Shown here: positions 6,106 through 8,948 of the stretch, one piece after another
Layout: every line of letters begins with the position of its first letter
How positions within the stretch are numbered: position 1 is the first letter of the stretch
Translations under genes and position numbers: made by a program
The notes under the pieces: generated by a model
The model's input: only the letters and a program-made list of their open reading frames with translations
What the model was told of the DNA's origin: nothing
The model's database searches: none
From: an uncultured Rheinheimera sp.
GTDB lineage: Bacteria; Pseudomonadota; Gammaproteobacteria; Enterobacterales; Alteromonadaceae
NCBI GenBank assembly: GCA_943913835.1
Contig: CALTZU010000132.1
Location: forward strand, 1 to 8,948
Length of the DNA: 8,948 nt
Reading direction: 5' to 3'

Positions 6106-7098
6106 ATGCGTCTGTTACAGCAGCTCTCTGCTAAATCTTATTCCACTTTTGCCCTGGATACGCAGCTTGCAGAATTAGTTGAGCTGGAATCTTTAGCTGA
6201 ATTAAAAACTTACCAGCCAACGACCACTCCGTTGTTGCTGGGCGAGGGCAGCAACAGTATTTTTTTGACTGACCAAACTCAAACTGTCTTGCGTTATTTA
6301 GCAAAAGGCCGGACTTTGTTGTCAGAAGATGATCGGCAGGTAAAGCTACATATCGAAGCTGGGGATAACTGGCACCAACTGGTGACTTGGACTGTTACTC
6401 AGGGGTGGTGGGGATTGGAGAATTTATCTTTGATCCCTGGCTCTGTTGGTGCGGCTCCTGTACAAAACATTGGTGCTTATGGTGCTGAGTTGGCGGATTG
6501 TTGCGACTATGTCGATTTTTTCCACTGGCAAAGCCGTGCAGTACAGCGTTTAAATAAAAGCGACTGTGGTTTTGGCTACCGTGACAGTATTTTTAAAACG
6601 GCCCTCGCCGGCTGTGGTGTGATTGTGGCCATAGGTCTGACGCTGAAAAAGCAAGGGCGGCCAAAATTAGGTTACAAAGGGTTGGAACATTTAAATGAGC
6701 ACAGCAGTGTTGCTGAAGTGGCACAGGCGGTAATAGCTGTACGTCAATCTAAACTGCCTGATCCCGTCGTGTTACCAAACTGCGGTAGCTTTTTTAAAAA
6801 CCCTGTGGTGCGTCATTCTGTTTTTGAGGCTATTCAGTCGCGTTATCCTGCAATGCCGTTCTATCCGCAAGCTGATGGCCTGGTTAAGTTAGCTGCAGGC
6901 TGGCTCATAGAGCAAGTGGGGTTAAAAGGCGAGCGTATGGGTGATGTGGGTTGTTATGAAAAGCAAGCGCTGGTGCTGGTGAATTTTGGTCAGGGGACGG
7001 CAGAGGATTTGCTCAAAATGATCCGCTTAATACAGTTAAAAGTTGCAACACAATTTGCAGTTCAGCTTGAACCTGAGGTGCGCTTACTTGGCAATTGA
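6106..7098 (+). CDS. murB: MurB, UDP-N-acetylenolpyruvoylglucosamine reductase
   Basis: A 330-residue cytoplasmic flavoenzyme that reduces UDP-GlcNAc-enolpyruvate to UDP-MurNAc with NADPH and FAD, the second committed step of peptidoglycan synthesis. The FAD-binding half shows LLLGEGSNSIFL (43-54) and GLENLSLIPGSVGAAPVQNIGAYG-type block at 103-126. Further on come FGYRDSIF (156-163) with the substrate-site Arg, GSFFKNP (227-233) with the proton-donating Ser228, YPQADG, KLAAGWLIEQ and the C-terminal LEPEVR glutamate. It is the E. coli-like type I form. The frame extends 30 codons upstream to ATG 6016, but those residues (hydrophobic, Cys-containing) have no counterpart in MurB and lie upstream of the likely promoter, so ATG 6106 is chosen although its ribosome binding site is poor. 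The 3' end overlaps birA by 11 bases. Confidence 0.93.
   Translation: MRLLQQLSAKSYSTFALDTQLAELVELESLAELKTYQPTTTPLLLGEGSNSIFLTDQTQTVLRYLAKGRTLLSEDDRQVKLHIEAGDNWHQLVTWTVTQGWWGLENLSLIPGSVGAAPVQNIGAYGAELADCCDYVDFFHWQSRAVQRLNKSDCGFGYRDSIFKTALAGCGVIVAIGLTLKKQGRPKLGYKGLEHLNEHSSVAEVAQAVIAVRQSKLPDPVVLPNCGSFFKNPVVRHSVFEAIQSRYPAMPFYPQADGLVKLAAGWLIEQVGLKGERMGDVGCYEKQALVLVNFGQGTAEDLLKMIRLIQLKVATQFAVQLEPEVRLLGN
7075..7080 (+). promoter_or_regulatory. Ribosome binding site of birA inside murB
   Basis: GAGGTG, a six-base complement to the 16S rRNA tail, lies seven bases before TTG 7088. It is embedded in the murB codons for PEV. It fixes the birA start and suggests coupled translation. Confidence 0.65.
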
Positions 7099-8092
7099 AC
7101 AACGTAAAACTTTACCTCACAGCCTGATTGTACAGCGCCAGCTGGTACTTTATCTGGCTGATGGCGCTTTATGTTCAGGCCAATGGTTGGGGGAGCAGTT
7201 AGGGATTAGCCGTACTGCGGTGGCCAAGCATTTAGAACAGTTACAGCGCCATGGCCTGGATTTATACAAGATCAAAGGCAAAGGCTATCGTTTGGCGCAA
7301 CCTGTGCAATTACTGGATGCTGCGCAGATTAAAGCACAGCAACAACAGTCGGCACCTGTCTGGGTGCAATCTGTCACTGACTCTACCAATAGCCAATTAA
7401 TGCAAAAGCTAAAAGAAGGTTTGGCACTGGAAAAGGGTGCAGTGCTGGTGGCCGAGGCTCAGACAGCAGGCAGGGGCAGGCGCGGTAAACAGTGGTTTTC
7501 GCCTTTTGGCTGCAATTTATATTTTTCAATGTACTGGCAATTGGAGCAGGGCATACAAGCCGCTATGGGGCTAAGTTTAGTGGTAGGTCTGGCGGTTGCT
7601 AAAGTCTTGCAACAGCAGTGGCAGCTACCGGTACGCTTGAAGTGGCCAAATGATTTGTATATCGAGCATAAAAAACTTGGCGGCATTTTAGTCGAACTGG
7701 CAGGCCAAACTCATGCTCAATGTGATGTGGTGATAGGTTTAGGTTTAAATATCCGTATGCCGGATCACACCGATAAAGCAGTGGACCAACCCTGGGCTGA
7801 TTTAACTTCTGCTTTGGGAACGCCGATAGATAGGAATTTATTGGTGGCTTTGTTGCAGCATCAATTAGTCCAGGAGTTGCGGCAATTTAGTCAACACGGC
7901 TTTGCGGGCTATGTGCAGGATTTTAATCGATTGGATCAATTTTCAGGTGAGCAGGTCACTTTATCCAGTGGTAATCAAAGCACTACCGGTTTTTGCGCTG
8001 GTGTTGACGCTCAGGGTGGGCTAGTGCTGGAGATTAATGGTCAGAAGCAGAGCTTTTATGGTGGCGAACTTAGTTTAAGAAAGGCGCTATGA
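7088..8092 (+). CDS. birA: BirA, biotin-protein ligase and biotin operon repressor
   Basis: A 334-residue bifunctional protein. Residues about 15-68 are a winged helix (LGEQLGISRTAVAKHLEQLQ, then GKGYRL). The ligase domain has the adenylate/biotin loop GRGRRG (128-133), WFSPFGCNLYFSM, KWPNDLY (185-191), GGILVEL and GLGLNI. A C-terminal SH3-like domain ends GGELSL. It makes biotinyl-AMP, biotinylates the carboxyl carrier protein AccB, and as the holo-dimer represses biotin synthesis genes. The frame opens further upstream (TTG 7043), but N-terminal alignment with E. coli BirA and GAGGTG seven bases upstream pick the rare start TTG 7088. The next in-frame ATG is far inside the protein. It overlaps murB by 11 bases and coaX by four. 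Confidence 0.92.
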   Translation: MAIEQRKTLPHSLIVQRQLVLYLADGALCSGQWLGEQLGISRTAVAKHLEQLQRHGLDLYKIKGKGYRLAQPVQLLDAAQIKAQQQQSAPVWVQSVTDSTNSQLMQKLKEGLALEKGAVLVAEAQTAGRGRRGKQWFSPFGCNLYFSMYWQLEQGIQAAMGLSLVVGLAVAKVLQQQWQLPVRLKWPNDLYIEHKKLGGILVELAGQTHAQCDVVIGLGLNIRMPDHTDKAVDQPWADLTSALGTPIDRNLLVALLQHQLVQELRQFSQHGFAGYVQDFNRLDQFSGEQVTLSSGNQSTTGFCAGVDAQGGLVLEINGQKQSFYGGELSLRKAL

Positions 8093-8787
8093 TGGAACTA
8101 TTATTGGATATAGGTAACAGTCGAAGTAAAGCTCGTTTACATGATGCTGGTCAACTGACCGAAATACAGCTCGAACAGATCAGCCCTGAGTTGTGGGCTT
8201 CCATTAAAGCTGTGTATTGTGCCAGTGTGGCTGCCGAGAGCCGGGTGTTGGCGATACGCGAGTATATCCCTTCTATTGTGCCTTTTATCCAAATCTGTAG
8301 TGAAGCTCGGGCTTTTGGTGTTTGTAACAGCTACCAGCAACCGCAGCTATTAGGTGTCGACCGTTGGTTAGCCTTAGTTGCTGCCTCTGCTTTGTATCCT
8401 GAAAAAGACCTGCTAATAGCTGACGCTGGTACAGCATTAACTGTAGATTGGTTGAGTGCTTCAGGTGTTCATGGGGGGGGGTGGATTTTAGCTGGCCAAA
8501 GATTGCAACAAGAAGCCGTATTAAGTAAAACCGCTAAAGTATTTTCAAAGCAATTGGAAACTGAACAACTATGCCCAGCGACTGATACTGCCACAGCTTT
8601 ATATCAGGGCGCAATCGCAGCTTTAGTGGGTGCAATACGGCAGGCTTTTGCAATTAAACCAACTGAATTAATTATTTTAACGGGTGGGGATGCAGGGCTG
8701 TTGCAAAAATACCTGACCGATCTACCTGTTCAGCTTGAATCTCAGTTGATCTTTCAGGGATTAGCCCGATATATCGAGCCGAATTGA
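8089..8787 (+). CDS. coaX: CoaX, type III pantothenate kinase
   Basis: A 232-residue ASKHA-fold kinase for the first step of CoA synthesis, pantothenate to 4'-phosphopantothenate. Motifs: DIGNSRSK (7-14, phosphate 1 loop), LLGVDRW (87-93), DAGTALT (112-118, phosphate 2 loop), GGGW (129-132), TDTATALYQGA (165-175) and TGGDA (198-202). Type III enzymes need a monovalent cation such as K+ or NH4+ and resist CoA feedback, unlike CoaA. The first ATG overlaps the birA stop (ATGA); a second ATG at 8092 is seven bases from AAAGG (8080-8084) against four for the first, so the protein may begin one residue later. Gly129-131 are encoded by an uninterrupted run of nine G. It is the last gene of the operon; no clear terminator follows. 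Confidence 0.93.
   Translation: MMELLLDIGNSRSKARLHDAGQLTEIQLEQISPELWASIKAVYCASVAAESRVLAIREYIPSIVPFIQICSEARAFGVCNSYQQPQLLGVDRWLALVAASALYPEKDLLIADAGTALTVDWLSASGVHGGGWILAGQRLQQEAVLSKTAKVFSKQLETEQLCPATDTATALYQGAIAALVGAIRQAFAIKPTELIILTGGDAGLLQKYLTDLPVQLESQLIFQGLARYIEPN
8473..8481 (+). repeat. Nine-G homopolymer inside coaX
   Basis: Three consecutive GGG glycine codons (residues 129-131) followed by TGG for Trp. Although GGT and GGC are available, the run is uninterrupted. Gain or loss of one G would truncate or garble the second half of CoaX. Confidence 0.95.
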
Positions 8788-8847
8788 CCGTTTTGTGTAC
8801 TTATTGAGCATTCAGGTTGGATTTTATAAGTTTTTTTTTATTTCCTG

Positions 8848-8876
8848 TTGCGTGGGGGTGGGCATTCCACTAGAAT
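8848..8876 (+). promoter_or_regulatory. Strong stable-RNA promoter of the tRNA operon
   Basis: TTGCGT (8848-8853) and TAGAAT (8871-8876) are separated by 17 bases. An AT-rich stretch with nine T (8821-8843) lies upstream like an UP element, and a C-rich discriminator (TCGCACCC) follows the -10, as in promoters under stringent (ppGpp) control. Initiation near 8883 leaves a leader of about ten bases before the tRNA. Confidence 0.75.
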
Positions 8877-8893
8877 TCGCACCCACTGACGTA

Positions 8894-8948
<55 letters not shown>

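Noticed and set aside
8788..8847. T9 tract after coaX as a rho-independent terminator
   Set aside because: No stem precedes the T run; an UP element for the tRNA promoter explains it better.
8852..8886. GTGGG / CCCAC inverted repeat across the tRNA promoter as an operator
   Set aside because: Only five bases pair, the G-rich side offers several registers, and the right arm is explained by the discriminator.

Overview
The window looks like ordinary chromosome from a gammaproteobacterium, probably of the Alteromonadales/Rheinheimera-Alishewanella type. Pointers are the hemX-hemY pair, a FadM very close to the enteric protein beside murB, the order murB-birA-pantothenate kinase-tRNA-Thr, and an ERIC-like intergenic repeat. 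The genus is an inference from protein style and gene order; no 16S or database comparison was possible. Base composition is moderate and even, and there is no phage, transposase, CRISPR or defence locus.

Left part (1-3599): the end of hemX is translationally coupled to hemY, followed at once by a family-6 type hypoxanthine/deoxyinosine DNA glycosylase. This rightward set meets, tail to tail with a 12-base overlap, a leftward pair: csaA (small tRNA-binding-domain protein) and a secreted Sel1/TonB-C-domain protein.

Middle part (3600-5531): a gene-poor stretch of about 500 bases holds a consensus-like -35 hexamer, two compact hairpins and a 129-base ERIC-like element. It leads into a lone gene for a secreted cyanophycinase-like S51 serine peptidase with a PPC domain. 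A 9-bp-stem hairpin terminator separates this gene from the convergent fadM.

Right part (5538-8948): fadM (leftward) and murB (rightward) diverge from a shared control region with a good FadR-type operator in front of fadM and a separate sigma70 promoter for murB. murB, birA and coaX form a tightly overlapping rightward operon (cell-wall precursor synthesis, biotin ligase/repressor, first step of CoA synthesis). A strong stable-RNA promoter then drives a tRNA-Thr(UGU) cut by the window edge, most likely the first tRNA of the thr-tyr-gly-thr-tufB cluster.

I found no convincing undescribed system. The items most worth a second look are the structured intergenic region with its ERIC-like element, the secreted S51 enzyme with an altered nucleophile motif, the nine-G tract inside coaX, the type III kinase occupying the slot that holds coaA in enterics, and the FadR-type operator.
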